Assembly (NCBI GenBank): GCA_037176885.1
Contig: JAWWNJ010000017.1
Location: forward strand, 248,001 to 312,000
Direction: 5' to 3'
DNA: 64,000 bases
Source: Favolaschia claudopus
Taxonomy: Eukaryota > Basidiomycota > Agaricomycetes > Agaricales > Mycenaceae
The position numbers and the translations under genes are program-made. The notes beneath the pieces are model-generated. The model was not told where the DNA came from. It made no database searches and saw nothing but the letters and a program-made list of their open reading frames with translations. Each line of letters opens with the position of its first letter. Within the stretch, counting starts at the first letter, position 1. Positions 22,950-34,300 of this stretch are shown here, in pieces.

Positions 22950-24538
22950 GCAGGCTGACGCTTCGAAAAGCGACCTCCGCCGCATCATCGTTGACACCGA
23001 CACGCAGATCAACTACGACCCCAACCAGTGGTTTCCGTCCGACATCAAACTGAACTCGCTGGGTAACCTAGGCCCGGTATGGAACAATGCAACGCAACGC
23101 ACCAGCGTCGAGGGCACGACATTCACCTTTCATCGGAACCGCTATCGACGTTCTGGGCACCATACAAGTTAGCACTCTTGCCGACAATACTATCGACCTG
23201 AGCGGGGTTTGTCTTGTCGATGACATCCAAATCACCGACGGTACAAATCCGAAATTCCAGTTGCTCAAACACAACTGGATTCTGTGCCACCAGGAGACCA
23301 TTCGTCTCGTGAGTTTACTCTCCACGTTCGCACCAATAGGGCAATTCTACCTTGACGGTGGTTTCCCATGGTGCCCGGGGACAGTTACGATTGCACCGTT
23401 TTGGACTATCTAGCGCGGGCGACCCAGTCATACAATATGTCAAAGGACAAGTGTTGAAAGCTTCCTCAAGCTCAAGACTCACAAGTTGAATTCGATTTGC
23501 ACGGTGCGTTGCTCTTTCTTTCACCAAGCACTAATCTAAAACACTACCCAGGCACTACCTCCGTTCTTGTCACCGGCTACATTCCGCAAGAACTACCCCA
23601 CAACGTCGCCACTGCAATCTCCACCTTCGACTTCTCCCCCTCGCCCTTTCCGGCCTCTCTAAACGGTACCACAACCCTCTTCAACATGCCTCATCATGGC
23701 CTACTCCACCGCCAACACCACGCCGCCCGCCGTCAACCCCGCCCGTCTCGAAAAGCTCGTCCGGAGAAGGACCAGGGTCCACAGGGGGCCAAGACAACTC
23801 CGCCACCTCTCACTCCTCGTCTTCGCCGGCAGGCGCGATCGCAGGCGGTGTCGTCGGCGGCGTCGTCATCCTTGCCATCCTCGCCTTCCTCTTCTTCTGG
23901 CTCCGCCGCCGCAAACGACGAAACTAAGAAGACACGCCCACCCCCGCTCGGGGCACCGCCGACCCCTTCGGCATCGAAACAGACGAAGTCGGCGGCGCGG
24001 GTGAGGTACTGCGCGGAGTGTCGCGACAGACGCGACATATAGTGGGACAAGTTCGGGCAGGGCGGCATATGGCGCGAGTTCCGTGGCGTATGGAAGCAGT
24101 AGCGCCGCGGGTAGCTCTTCGCAACACGACCCATTCGACCGGTATGCGGACACTCGGGCGCGGGAGCGGGAGCCGCCTGTGACTGCGGCGGGACAGGGAC
24201 AGTATCTGTATCAGTACGCTGCTGTCCCGCATGGTCGGACTCTCTCGGGCGGGGGCTCGTCCTCCAATATAGCTGCAGCCGCGGGTGCGGCTACCGCCGC
24301 TGTCGCATTCCCACACGGCTCGTCCCCCAACCCCCCAAGCTCCTCCTCTGGCGCGGCAGCCCCCCACCCACCACTCACGCCCCTCCGCGCCGTCAACCCC
24401 ACCTCCCATTCTCATTCTCATTCCGACTCCGGCTCCAACTCCCACACATCCCCAACGCAATCATCCTCCCTGTCCGACCTCGCCGCCGCAACGACACTGC
24501 AACCCCAGCGTCGCACCAAGCACAGGAAGCCGGTTTAG
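22950..24538 (+). pseudogene. Single-pass membrane protein gene with frameshifts and an internal stop, unit 3
   Basis: The conceptual protein has RRIIVDTDTQINYD, GNLGPVWNNAT and SVEGTTFTF, then (other frame) IGTAIDVLGTI. After further exons comes a Pro/Ser-rich stalk and a membrane segment AGAIAGGVVGGVVILAILAF with a following RRRKRR anchor near 23870-23925, and a Ser/Gly-rich tail ending at 24538. This layout (extracellular beta-sandwich-like domain, stalk, one membrane helix, basic stop-transfer, disordered tail) is common among agaricomycete membrane proteins of unknown role. Faults: an extra T in the TTTC at about 23117-23120 shifts the frame, a TAA follows the basic anchor near 23926, and the tail is in another frame beyond about 23998-24026. 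A GT...AG pair there is only 29 bp. Probably a pseudogene. Confidence 0.6.
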
Positions 24539-24650
24539 CGGGTCCGCAAATGAGGGTGGTGGTACCGAGACATCAGGATAGCCGGGTGAGGTATAATTCT
24601 ACGCCGTCGTTGTTGGTGGGGGAGACGGAGGTGGTGGATTTGCCGCCGGA

Positions 24651-24959
24651 TTATAGTCGGGATTGATTTGGACGGAAAGAGTGTGTGGACTGGTGTGTTC
24701 TGCGAGATTTGTTTTTTCTTCCATTCATTCTTACGTGAGATTTATTTTTTTCTGCATACTTATGAAATTCAATGGTTCTCTTCATAATGTTTTGTGTATT
24801 CAGTACACACAACACATATATAACTACTTGACAAGGGTGAAAATAGAGACTGCAACACAGCAACGAACATATGTGCTCTACAACCGGTGCACTAAAAGTA
24901 AACACAGGATCTGAGTCTCCTCTTTCGTTGTGGATTTATCAAATAGGGGGTGATTACAG
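24651..24959. other. 3' flank of NLR-like copy B
   Basis: AT-rich spacer between the end of the three-unit array and the stop codon of copy B. No feature recognised. Confidence 0.4.
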
Positions 24960-27900
24960 TTAAACAGTATTCTGTGATTCCTTAATCTGTTTTGCTGCTG
25001 TTCTGAGCTCCTGAGCTTTGGTATCATGTCCCTGACTCTCGTAAGTGTCTGCCAGGTTTGCCATACTACACAGAGTCTGAGGATGCTCTTTGCCCAGCAC
25101 CCGCATGCTAGCTTCTAAAACTGCGACCTCCAGCTCTTCTGCCTCGCTCCACCTGCCCTGCTCCGAATAAGTTATAGCAAGGTTTGCCATGCTCTCCAGA
25201 GTGTCAGGATGCTCCTTGCCCAGCACCTGCTTTCTTGATTCTAAAACTGCGACTCTGAGCTCTTCTGCCTCGCTCCACCTTCCCTGCTTCGAGTAAGTTG
25301 AAGCAAGGTTTGCCATGCTTTTCAGAGTGTTGGGATGCTCTTTGCCCAGCACCCGCTTTCTTGCTTCTAAAACTGTGACTCTGAGCTCTTCTGCCTCGCT
25401 CCAACTTCCCTGCTTCGAGTAAGTTGCAGCAAGGTTTGCCATGCTTTTCAGAGTGTTGGGATGCTCCTTGCCCAGCACCCGCTTTCTCGCTTCCAAAACA
25501 GCGACCTTGAGCTGTTCTGCCTCGCTCCACCTTCCCTGCTTCGAGTAAGTTGAAGCAAGGTTTGCCATGCTCAATAGAGTGTTGGGATGCTCTTTGCCCA
25601 GCACCCGCTTTCTTGCTTCTAAAACTGTGACTCTGAGCTCTTCTGCCTCGCTCCAACTTCCCTGCTTCGAGTAAGTTGCAGCAAGGTTTGCCATGCTTTG
25701 CAGAGTGTTGGGATGCTCCTTGCCCAGCACCCGCTTTCTCGCTTCTAAAACTGCAACCTCCAGCTCTTCTGCCTCACTCCATTTGCCTTGATCTGCATAA
25801 GTTACACCAAGGTTTGCCATGCTCAATAGACTGTCGGGATGCTCCTCACCCAGCACCCGCTTTCTCGCTTCTAAAACTGCAACCTCCAGCTCTTCTGCCT
25901 CGCTCCACCTTCCCTGCTTCAAGTAAGTTGAAGCAAGGTTTGCCATGCTCGATAGACTGTCAGGATGCTCCTTGCCCAGCACCTGCTTTCTTGCTTCTAA
26001 AACTGCGACCTCCAGCTCTTCTGCCTCCAGCTCTTCCGCTTCCCTCAATTTGCCCTGGTATGCATACGTTGATGCAAGGTTTCCCATGCTCAATACAGTG
26101 TCAGGATGCTCCTTGCCCAGCACTCGCTTTCTCGCTTCCAAAACAGCAACCTCTAGCTCTTCTGCCTCGCTCCATCTGCCCTGCGCTGAATAAGTTGTAG
26201 CAAGGTTTGCCATGCTCGATAGAGTGTCAGGATGGTCTGTGCCCAGCAGCCGCTTTCTCGCTTCCAAAACTTCAACCTCCAGCTCTTCTGCCTCACTCCA
26301 TTTGCCCTGGTTCCAGTAAATTAAAGCAAGGTTTCCCATGCTCGTCAGCGTGTCAGGATGGTCCTTGCCCAGCAGCCGTGTTCTTGCTTCTACAACTACG
26401 ACCTCCAGCTCTTCTGCATGTTGGAAATAGCCTTGCTCAGAGAGCACCAGTGCTAACTCCAATCCAATATCCCTGGTGATACCCTGGGTAATCTGATCAA
26501 CAGCTTGCATAATATGAATGCAAATTTGACGTCGATATATATAGTCTTCAATTCCATATTTCCATGGCACAGATAAACCGAGGATGACAAGAACATACTG
26601 TTTCATACTTGTCTTTGATATTGACATGGCACTCCAATGCTGAACTAAGGGATGGATATTGTATGACTCATCATCCAATTGATTTTGTTCAATCAGGGAA
26701 TATGACTGCAGTTCTCTTGCTATTTTGTTGAAAACAAATGAATCCCAGTCTTTGTTTGCTCCTCCAATTTCAGTCAGAAGTTTTGTGACTACTTCCTGCA
26801 TGTCTGAGTCTTCTAGCTTCAAATTGGATAACATGGCCCTTTGGAAGATTTCCTCTCTGATGCCTTGGTGATGCAATTCTGAGCAGATCTGTAACAAAGT
26901 TTTTGCCCCTGGACTGAGCTTTGTGTAGCTCAGATTCCATGTTGCATATACTGCCAAAGAATAGTGGCTTTGACTTTGAACCTCACTCTGTGCTAGTAGC
27001 TTGTCTCGAGACGATTTGTAGAGTGCTAGATAGCTGGTTAGTTTGCCACCTGCATAGATGTATCCTCCAGCCTGAGCAACAGCAAGAGCAAAGCAGTGAA
27101 GCTCCTATTTATTGTGTTAATTGATCACAATGTATGAGCTATGGAAAAATGCAGACCTTTACAATATCTGTAGCCAGTTCTTCCTTGTTTGGTGCTCTGG
27201 CTTTAGTACCGACTACCTTCAACAGCAAGTTCTTTGCATCCTCAAGTTCCAGGTTTGAAACTTGGCAAAATGCGCCATCAGGACAGTGTTCTGCATGGCT
27301 ACAGATTTCTGGATTCCGAGTGGTGATCACGATATTGCCAAAGGCACAAGAAGGGAAAAATTTTCCAATGTCCAGTTGGGTGTCGTCTGCATTATCAAAT
27401 AGGAGAAGCCATTCTTCCTTCTGGTTTGCAAGCCAATACAAACCTTCCTCTGCTGTCTCTTCTGAAGTTTCAGGTGCAAGAAATTTCAAATCAGCTTGAG
27501 CTGTCTGTTCATTTGTAGCATCAATGAAGAATACTTGTGAAAAGCTTGAGACAATGAGTAATGTTGAGTGCAATATTTCAAAGAGCGTTAGCGCACCGCT
27601 TGTTCGCTTGTGCCTGCTCTACAAATTTCAGAGCAATCTGACTTTTCCCAGAGCCACCAAGTCCATACAGACAAAGATATGTCTAGAGCCTTGATTTTGG
27701 CTAAACAGTTGATGCATTTTGTCCAAGATGTCTTGATGTCCTGTAAAGGAGGGCACTGGCAAAGGGCAAGGTTTTCGGCTCTTCATTTTCCTCATCTTAG
27801 CAACATGTAAATCTATCAAATTATCAGGACATTCATTTTATTTGTTCCACAGCAGAGCATACATACTGCCATTGACAGTGAAACTCATTTGAGGACCCTC

Positions 27901-28022
27901 TCCTACACCACCTTGGCCTCCTGAGCCACTGCGTCCTGTGCCTCCTGACCCCCCGGTACCCGCCTACAACAGAATCTGATCACCAGGTACAGGAGTTTTG
28001 TTCACCTCGAATTACATACCAT
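24960..28022 (-). pseudogene. NLR-like protein copy B, frameshifted before the P-loop
   Basis: Same exon plan as copy A: ATG at 28022-28020, exons 27963-27867, 27812-27597, 27544-27157 and 27104-24960, introns 52-56 bp. Gly-rich start, Walker B (WLLLFDNADD), TTRNPE and eleven TPR units are all present. But in the third exon one base is missing compared with copy A at about 27667-27671, where copy A encodes VLHGLGGSGKS. The frame then stops at 27628-27630, before the P-loop could be completed. Everything downstream is open in the original frame (no stop in the 2145-bp last exon), so the loss is recent or is a sequencing error. If real, no working NTPase switch is made. Confidence 0.8.
24985..26380 (-). 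repeat. 126-bp tandem repeats encoding the TPRs of copy B
   Basis: Eleven units of 42 codons against nine in copy A; one unit carries an extra EAEELEAEELE insertion near 26020-26040. Some non-adjacent units are nearly identical in DNA (the GKEHPNTLKSMANLA codons recur in alternation), pointing to a two-unit duplication. Confidence 0.75.
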
Positions 28023-30130
28023 AGACCTTCATGGTGCCCAGAGTGATTGAGCTTGAGCTCATTGTGGAGAGTTGTAAGATTGCTAGTGAAATTTGTTGTC
28101 GTGGACAAGTCGAGAGAGAGTTTGGGCAGTCAAGTGCACGTTGTAACCGCATTACTTCCCATGCATGTCAAATGACTCGCTGGTGCGGCCAGTCCCCAAA
28201 ATACTCACTGATTTACTATTTTTTTTTCTTCTTGTTTTGAGCAGTGAATAATAATGCATGACGGACCAAGCAGAATAGAGCGTTTGTGACGCAGCCATTG
28301 GAGCCATCCACTGGCTGATTCGCGTTGCGTAATCTGGTGGCTCCACCCGCCAAAAGTGGGCGCCTATGGCTGCCGTAGCCTAGACTCGTCACCAGTCTGC
28401 TACGCTACGCCCGACGTGCTCGCCACATTTGTCGGCGACGCGTAGCAGACTGGTCACGAGTCTAGCCGTAGCCACTGGGCGGCTATTTTGGCGGGTGGAG
28501 CCATCTCGTAACGCAACGCAAATCAGCCATGGAATGGCTCCAACGGCTCGCGCGCAAACAGGCTATTGTCGCATTCGAAGCTTTTATACTCGACAAGAAC
28601 AACTGAAGTCGAATCAAGTTGAGTTGTGAGACACTGGCAGAAGTTGAGCGCTGAGCACCATCAAGGCTCGAAGTGTTGCATGTTTCGAGGTCGTGGAGGA
28701 ATCTAGATTTCTGGATTGACGCCGAGTAGAGTTCACGCGTTCACGACAGCCAACTTGTAGTAATAGTTTCGTTTAGAGCAAGTTCAGAGAGGTGAGCACT
28801 GTCTCGATAGACACCGGCGTCCGGCGCCAACTCCGAAAGCTCCGAAACCCTCTCTGCTCTCAGCCTGTGCTCTGCCTCTCACTCCAACCTCAGCGCGACG
28901 GCCTCTTTCGCAATCATATACACAATAAAACCTCCAGCTGTTATACAAGGACGCGATCTCTCGTTGATATCTCGCTGCAGCTTCGCGAATGCACCACTAC
29001 CGAAATCAATCGGTTTTCCATTTTTTGTGCCTCGGAGGGCATTCTTTTGCCAACCTATACGACTCGGAGGCTCGTTATTGTGCGAAAATCAATTTGAAAC
29101 CAAGATGCTGCTTGAGTACTCTGAGCGTCTTTCAACGGATTTTATGCAAACGCTAAGCCTCGTAGTCTTCAATCTCGAGCGCCTTTGAAATAGAAGAATC
29201 CAAGTTGATCCCCACCATCCCGCACTCCTGCATACCTGCACTCTTCGCAAAATTCATCGCTTCATCCTGTCGTTGACGAGTACCGCGGAGGCCACAAGTG
29301 CGAGAAGCCAGGAATGTGAGATGACGGGATGATGTACTGTAGCTGGGTATCGAGGTTACTAAGCAAAAGATTGTGCTTGCGTTGATTCGAGGTATGCGAA
29401 GAGCGTGGAGCGTTGCAAGGGCCGCTCATGCCGAGCTTGATAGCGAGACGCCATATGGAAGGGGAGAAGGCGATGAAGCGTGAGACACGACAGAAGAGGG
29501 AGGGTGCGCGAGAGAAGGCGGGGTCATGAGCGATAGTCGACGTGATCGTAGGTATGGAGAACACAAGAGTGTCAGAGGCGAATGTCTGGGAAGCTGGCTA
29601 ATTTGGTGCATCAGGGTGAAGGAGGGTAGAGGTCCGGGAGATGACCCAAGAAGCCGTCGTCGACACTTGGCCAGTGTCGAGGACGATGATTAGTGTGGAA
29701 AACAATTCGTGTATGAAGACGGCCGGACGAAGAGACGAGAGGAATAACAGTGACTTTCGAAAAACAGAAGTCGACGCTCGCGAGACGAGCAGGAAAGCGC
29801 CGTGTGACGAAACAAACCAGCGTAGTTCGCTTTGTACAAAAGCGATCTTGGCCGGTTTTCAATCGAAAAGCTAAAGGGAAAGTCGTCCAAGATGCGATCA
29901 GGATGAGGTGGTCCGACAGTGCGCGACGCATGGTGGTGGCAGGAGTGCCAGAATATATTTGAGACAGAAGAGAATTGAGGAGGTCCAGACGCAAGAGTCG
30001 CACCAGCTTGAAGACAGAAATAGAGGAGAAGAATGTGGCAAGGTTGGCGAGGATGAAAAGGCGGAGCGATATCTTGCTGAAGCAGTGAGTCCGCGTAGCC
30101 AAGTCTGCGCTGGATGAGCGGTGTAAGGTG
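28023..30130. repeat. Upstream part of segmental duplication, copy B
   Basis: Matches copy A in the blocks listed for 13961-16630. It differs by lacking the 3.3-kb transposon, by holding the 256-bp element at 28293, and by a deletion matching 14600-15750 of copy A. The similarity ends near 30130, where the AAGTTAGC-rich stretch begins. Confidence 0.75.
28293..28548. mobile_element. 256-bp inverted-repeat element (MITE-like) in copy B
   Basis: The two halves are inverted copies over about 100 bp each: left AGCCATTGGAGCCAT..., right ...ATGGCTCCAACGGCT. Inner matches include GGTGGCTCCACCCGCCAAAA with its complement TTTTGGCGGGTGGAGCCA, and GCGTAGCAGACTGGT facing ACCAGTCTGCTACGC. Copy A lacks this insertion. 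No clear target duplication was found, and weaker inverted matches continue a few bases outward on both sides. No coding capacity. Confidence 0.8.
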
Positions 30131-30134
30131 AGTG

Positions 30135-30825
30135 TGAATAAAGTTACTTTTCGGCCGAACTTGGTTAACTTGTCCACGCTTTGGGTGGTGTTGGTAACTT
30201 GTTCTCACGCTTGGCTAACTTAACTTGTAACTTGCGTTTCACGTTGGATGCTGGACCGCTGCTGTCTGTGTACCCTACTTACCTTACAAATCGCTCGCCC
30301 TACTCTTTTGCTTATATACAACACCTACTTATCACACTGCCGTCCTCCCTGAATCCGGATCCTCGCTCCCTAATGAAACCCCAAGTCCGAGTCTTTCCTC
30401 TCAACCGGCTGGCCATGTTTTTATTCCACCGCGCTACCCAGCGTTGACGATATTGACATCCAAAAGCATCCTCTGGAACTCCTTAGCTCAAATAAAACTT
30501 TCTCTTTGTTCAAGCTGAGCCGGTTCATGCTATGAGATGTGCACTACAATGAGCACTCCTTCAACTTTCACTGCGGCCCAAAGGAACACTGACAAGTTCA
30601 CAAGTTAAGCCTCAAAGTCAACCTCAAGTTAGTAAGTTAGGTTATGTACCAAGTTAGTAAGTTAGCTTTGTTCAAAGTAACTTGGCAAGCAAGTTACCCC
30701 GCAAATCAATACAAGTCACCGCTCAAGTTAGCCAAGTTAGCTTCAAGTTAACGTGTTGGCTAACTTGGCACCTAACTTGGGAGTTAACTTGGCCTAACTT
30801 GGATACGCACCGCCAGAGAAATATT
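30135..30825. repeat. Zone of AAGTTAGC / GCTAACTT words
   Basis: The left 100 bp carries AACTTG-type words (TTAACTTG, GGCTAACTT, GTAACTTG). The right 230 bp (30590-30820) carries over fifteen CAAGTTAG, AAGTTAGC and TAACTTGG words in both directions, while the 350 bp between has almost none. The two clusters at the ends of a ~690-bp segment, at the breakpoint of the segmental duplication, suggest a transposon with subterminal short repeats for transposase binding. No target duplication is clear. Confidence 0.5.
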
Positions 30826-31312
30826 GTTTTACCTCCCGGATGTCGCTCTCCCTGTCAAATCTGCGGGTAGATATAGACACCCACTAGTACTGTTAAGTAG
30901 TTTTTTTGAGTCGACTTTGATTGTGTTGTGACAGCTAGTTACGGCTACTTACTTGTAACGACGGCGAGCACCTTTACCATCATCTACTGATGGTAAAAGT
31001 GCTCAGCGGGACAGCCACGGTCACAAACTTTGCACAAACTCGTCACTCTCCTAATGCGCAAACTGGGTGGGGGGGAGTTTGAGATTTTAGTGCCGAAACA
31101 TGAGAGGTAACTGCCAATGTGCTTGTGAACTTCAGCTTGTCATTAGTATCGGCAGAGTTCAATTAAAAATTCCCTCGAAATTTTTCTCTTTTGATGCTGT
31201 GACACAGAGATCCAAAAAGGGAAGCGCAACGGCGAGGACCCAAAGAAAAGCAGTCAAGTAATAAGTATTTTGTTTTGTAAGATTATCTACATGTATATAA
31301 CTGAATTAGGCT
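30826..31312. other. 3' flank of the giant transposase-like gene, with one hairpin
   Basis: No gene. A hairpin with a 14-bp near-perfect stem (AGCACCTTTACCAT at 30967-30980 with ATGGTAAAAGTGCT at 30990-31003, 9-bp loop) lies about 310 bp past the stop codon. Confidence 0.5.
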
Positions 31313-34300
31313 CTACGACAAAGTAAATCGGACCCGTTTCTCTGCCGGGGGATTCGCACCGCCCTCCTCCAAGTCCAAATCACCCTCTGCAGGCATGTCT
31401 GCTTCCGAATCATCTGCAACCTCGTCATCCGAGTTTTCAAAGGCTTCCCGATGACTCCGCTTCTCGCTCTCACCGGCTCCCGTTGTCGACTCAACAATCT
31501 GAACATTTTCTGCTGCTTTCTGCTGTCTTGTCAGTTTGAATTTCGGCTTTGGTTTGGGTCGTTCAGCCGAGACCTGCATCGTTGGTGGCATGTACAATCC
31601 CAACGGTGCTGCTGGGCCCCATATATATGGTAGATCATCAGACGCAAGTGGGGAGGCCAGAACATAATCATCGGAGAGGTAGGCTTTCGATGATTTATTG
31701 GTCTTCGTCTTGAGACGGGATTTCGTATGAATCATTGGTGGAGCTGTGCGTGTGTCTTGCACTCCCTCAGCCGCCAACAAAGCCTGCTCCAGAATTGTTG
31801 AACACCGCATAATACGACCCAGCTTTGCGGCTGCAAAAGGATCGTCAGGGTTGATCCATTCATCTGGGGCTGATCTCCGAGCCAGATGATAGATTTGGAA
31901 GTCGTCCTCCCACAAGCGGCCCAGATAAACACGGAGGATGACAAGCTTGAAGAGGAGGGCAGGGATATCCATCAGGATACGACGTTCCTCTTCCGATTTC
32001 GTTTTTGCAGCATGTATCATCACATAGGATATGTGATCGTCGATTAATGAAACATCGCCAGGCAGGACATGGAAGTCGAACAGACTCGCTTCGAATTCTT
32101 GAGAGCGACTGGCCCGTCTACCCTCTGTGATTGTGAGCTCTGATGTACTTTTCATCCAGGCATCGTAATCATCCCAGATTGGATGTTCGAGCTCTCGTAG
32201 ACATGTTGCAACAACTGCGCCACGGGCTTCCACCAATGCCTCTGAGATGCGTGAATTGGTATAAGCATGGATACCCGCAGCGTCTTCGCAAAGCCTCGCA
32301 GGCCAGTGGATTTCACCGCAAGTATTCTATAATGGTCGTCAGTGACTTCAGTACAGCCTCAAGCAACAAGTAAGTACTTGCCCGGTTATATAATTTGGCC
32401 GCCGTGACCGTACTGCAGGCAGCCAGACATTCTGTCGTAGTCTTCACAAATGAAGTCTTCGCCGGTTTAGTCTTCACAAATGAAGTCTTCGCCGGTTTGT
32501 CATTGCGGGCGTAGACATTGCCCGAGTACCATTCCAGCTGGACAAGGTTGTTCCGCTGCGAAAGTACTAGAGCAGGATAGTACTTTCCTTCCGTCTTCCC
32601 TTCCGTTCGGGTCCGAGTCTTGAACATAACATATTGCCCTAGCCTATCGGTTTGGAAGCAAGCACAAGGTCAGAAAACGTACAATGGCTTTGTAAAGACA
32701 CACGTACAAATCCTCCTTCCAAGTTGTGCGCTCCGTGGTAGAGGTACAATCTGGACAGATCCAGGTTATAGAGGCAAGATTCTTGAGGTCGAGAGTCGGA
32801 TCCAGATCCGTCATGCAGATGACATGAGACCACTTTCCGCATTCGTCACATTGTATTGTATTTCCTTCGCCGTCTGTCGCAGGACCAACATAACCACATC
32901 GCGAGCAGTTTATGTCCCACGGCGAAGATGTTGCTGGTGTCGTAGAGCCTGTTTTGGGAGGGGTCTGAAAAAGTGCGGCGGGACCAAGGCTTGGACTGAG
33001 ACCAAGCAGGGGACTCGATAGAGGAAGAATTGTGTTTAACGCGCTGCTCTCGGGGATTGTAACAGGAGAGAGAGAATGAGGGGATACCCTTTTGGGAGGA
33101 TGAGTACCTGAAGAGCCATGAAGTAGTGGCCCAGAGTCATCAGGCAGGTTTTCATGATCGGACTCGTCAATCTCAATCACTGGTGGCGCAGGTCGTTTAG
33201 CGGCTCTAATTTCAGCTTCCTGATAGTTGCTGATTATGTCGTCCAATCGCCGAGAAGTCTGTATGTATAGTCAGTCTTGTCGGCCAAAACATTTTTGTTA
33301 ATTGAAGTCTTACCAAGCCAACGACCGATGTTCGATGGTACATGAGCAAGACTGTGTCAAAGCCCGGCTCGTCAGGAAGACAATCACCGTCATGAAACGT
33401 GTCGGTCAGTCGCAATCGACCAGCGTTGAGATCATTGTAAGTGTAATTGTGTCCATCGATGCGGACTTTTGACGTCCAATGTAGTCCTCGGTACGATATT
33501 GCACCAACAAGCGTGTATTCAATGGTCCCTCCTTCAGCGGGGAAAGCCAGTCTATAAGAATTGGGCAGGCGGGGATTGCCAGAGGCATCGGGGGACAGGT
33601 GAAGGATGGCCGGCCACGCAATATCGACAATAACAGTCCGGGGATCGATGGTAGCCAAACTGGTTGAATGTGAATGCGGACAGTTCGGGTCCAGGCAGAG
33701 AAGTGGCGAGATGAGCTGATGGACCGGTGTAGAGCCGGAGTTACCTCCACGAACTCGAGGCGGGGTTTTTTCGAAGTATTCTGACCAGGTGCAGACAGTG
33801 CCGGATGTCTCCCGCAGGTCAAGCAAATCGAAATGGTTGATAGCAATGAATGCTTCGGGCACGCCCATTTTTATGACATTTGTGTGGCCAGAAGCGCAAG
33901 TGAATCGTAATGAGTGTTGGCGGCCAAAGTAGAGGTGCACCTGCTCTGAGGTCTCACCGTCCTATTGTTTCGGAAGCATTGATACTAGTGAGTACTTGCT
34001 TTGGCCCAATGCACAGAAAGCACGCACCGCAATGGCATGGGTAAGCCAGGTTTTTGCGCAACCGTACTCTGTAGGTTTACCGTAAAGTTTCCATTTTCGG
34101 AAGATCGCGTTTTTGACTACACGTTGCGCCATTTCAAGCTCGTTCAGACCGGCGCGCAGAGAATCATCTCTCGCTAGCCCATAGATCCACTCTCGTCGCC
34201 GTTCGTAGTGATAGAACACGGTAGCCAGAATGGAATGAGTTGGGAGGATGCTAATAAATGTTCTGCGAGCACGATCGTCCCATAAAAGCCACACTCGGAA

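Larger units (their letters stand above)
16695..24650. repeat. Head-to-tail array of three ~2.9-kb units
   Basis: Unit 1 starts near 16695, unit 2 near 19550 and unit 3 near 22568. Each begins with a GTGGTTGATCG(A)CCATC-like sequence. Further matching points are CTGGGGTCGG with ACTCAACCG (16825, 19778), GACGCGCCACGTAA (16958, 19968), the ACGACATTCACC region (17150, 20200, 23112), CAACAGCACCGTATACACCCCG (17390, 20420) and GGCGGAATCGCGTGA (18783, 21779). Divergence is high, so the array is old. Units 1 and 2 contain no sustained frame; unit 3 is better preserved and shows what the unit once encoded. Confidence 0.65.

Noticed and set aside
23733..24460. Minus-strand frames of 133 and 178 codons, Gly/Arg-rich
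   Set aside because: Antisense of the GC-rich stalk and tail of the membrane-protein pseudogene.
25204..26200. Long frames on both strands (150 and 174 codons) with repeated text over copy B
   Set aside because: Same cause: alternative frames of the TPR repeat array.
30967..31003. Hairpin as a transcription terminator
   Set aside because: It is 310 bp past the stop codon, and eukaryotic polymerase II genes do not use such terminators; kept only as a hairpin.
34021..34031. A third GC-AG intron in the giant gene (AAA|GCAAGT near 34005)
   Set aside because: A GT donor (GCG|GTGCGT at 34027) joins in frame and makes the GC donor unnecessary.
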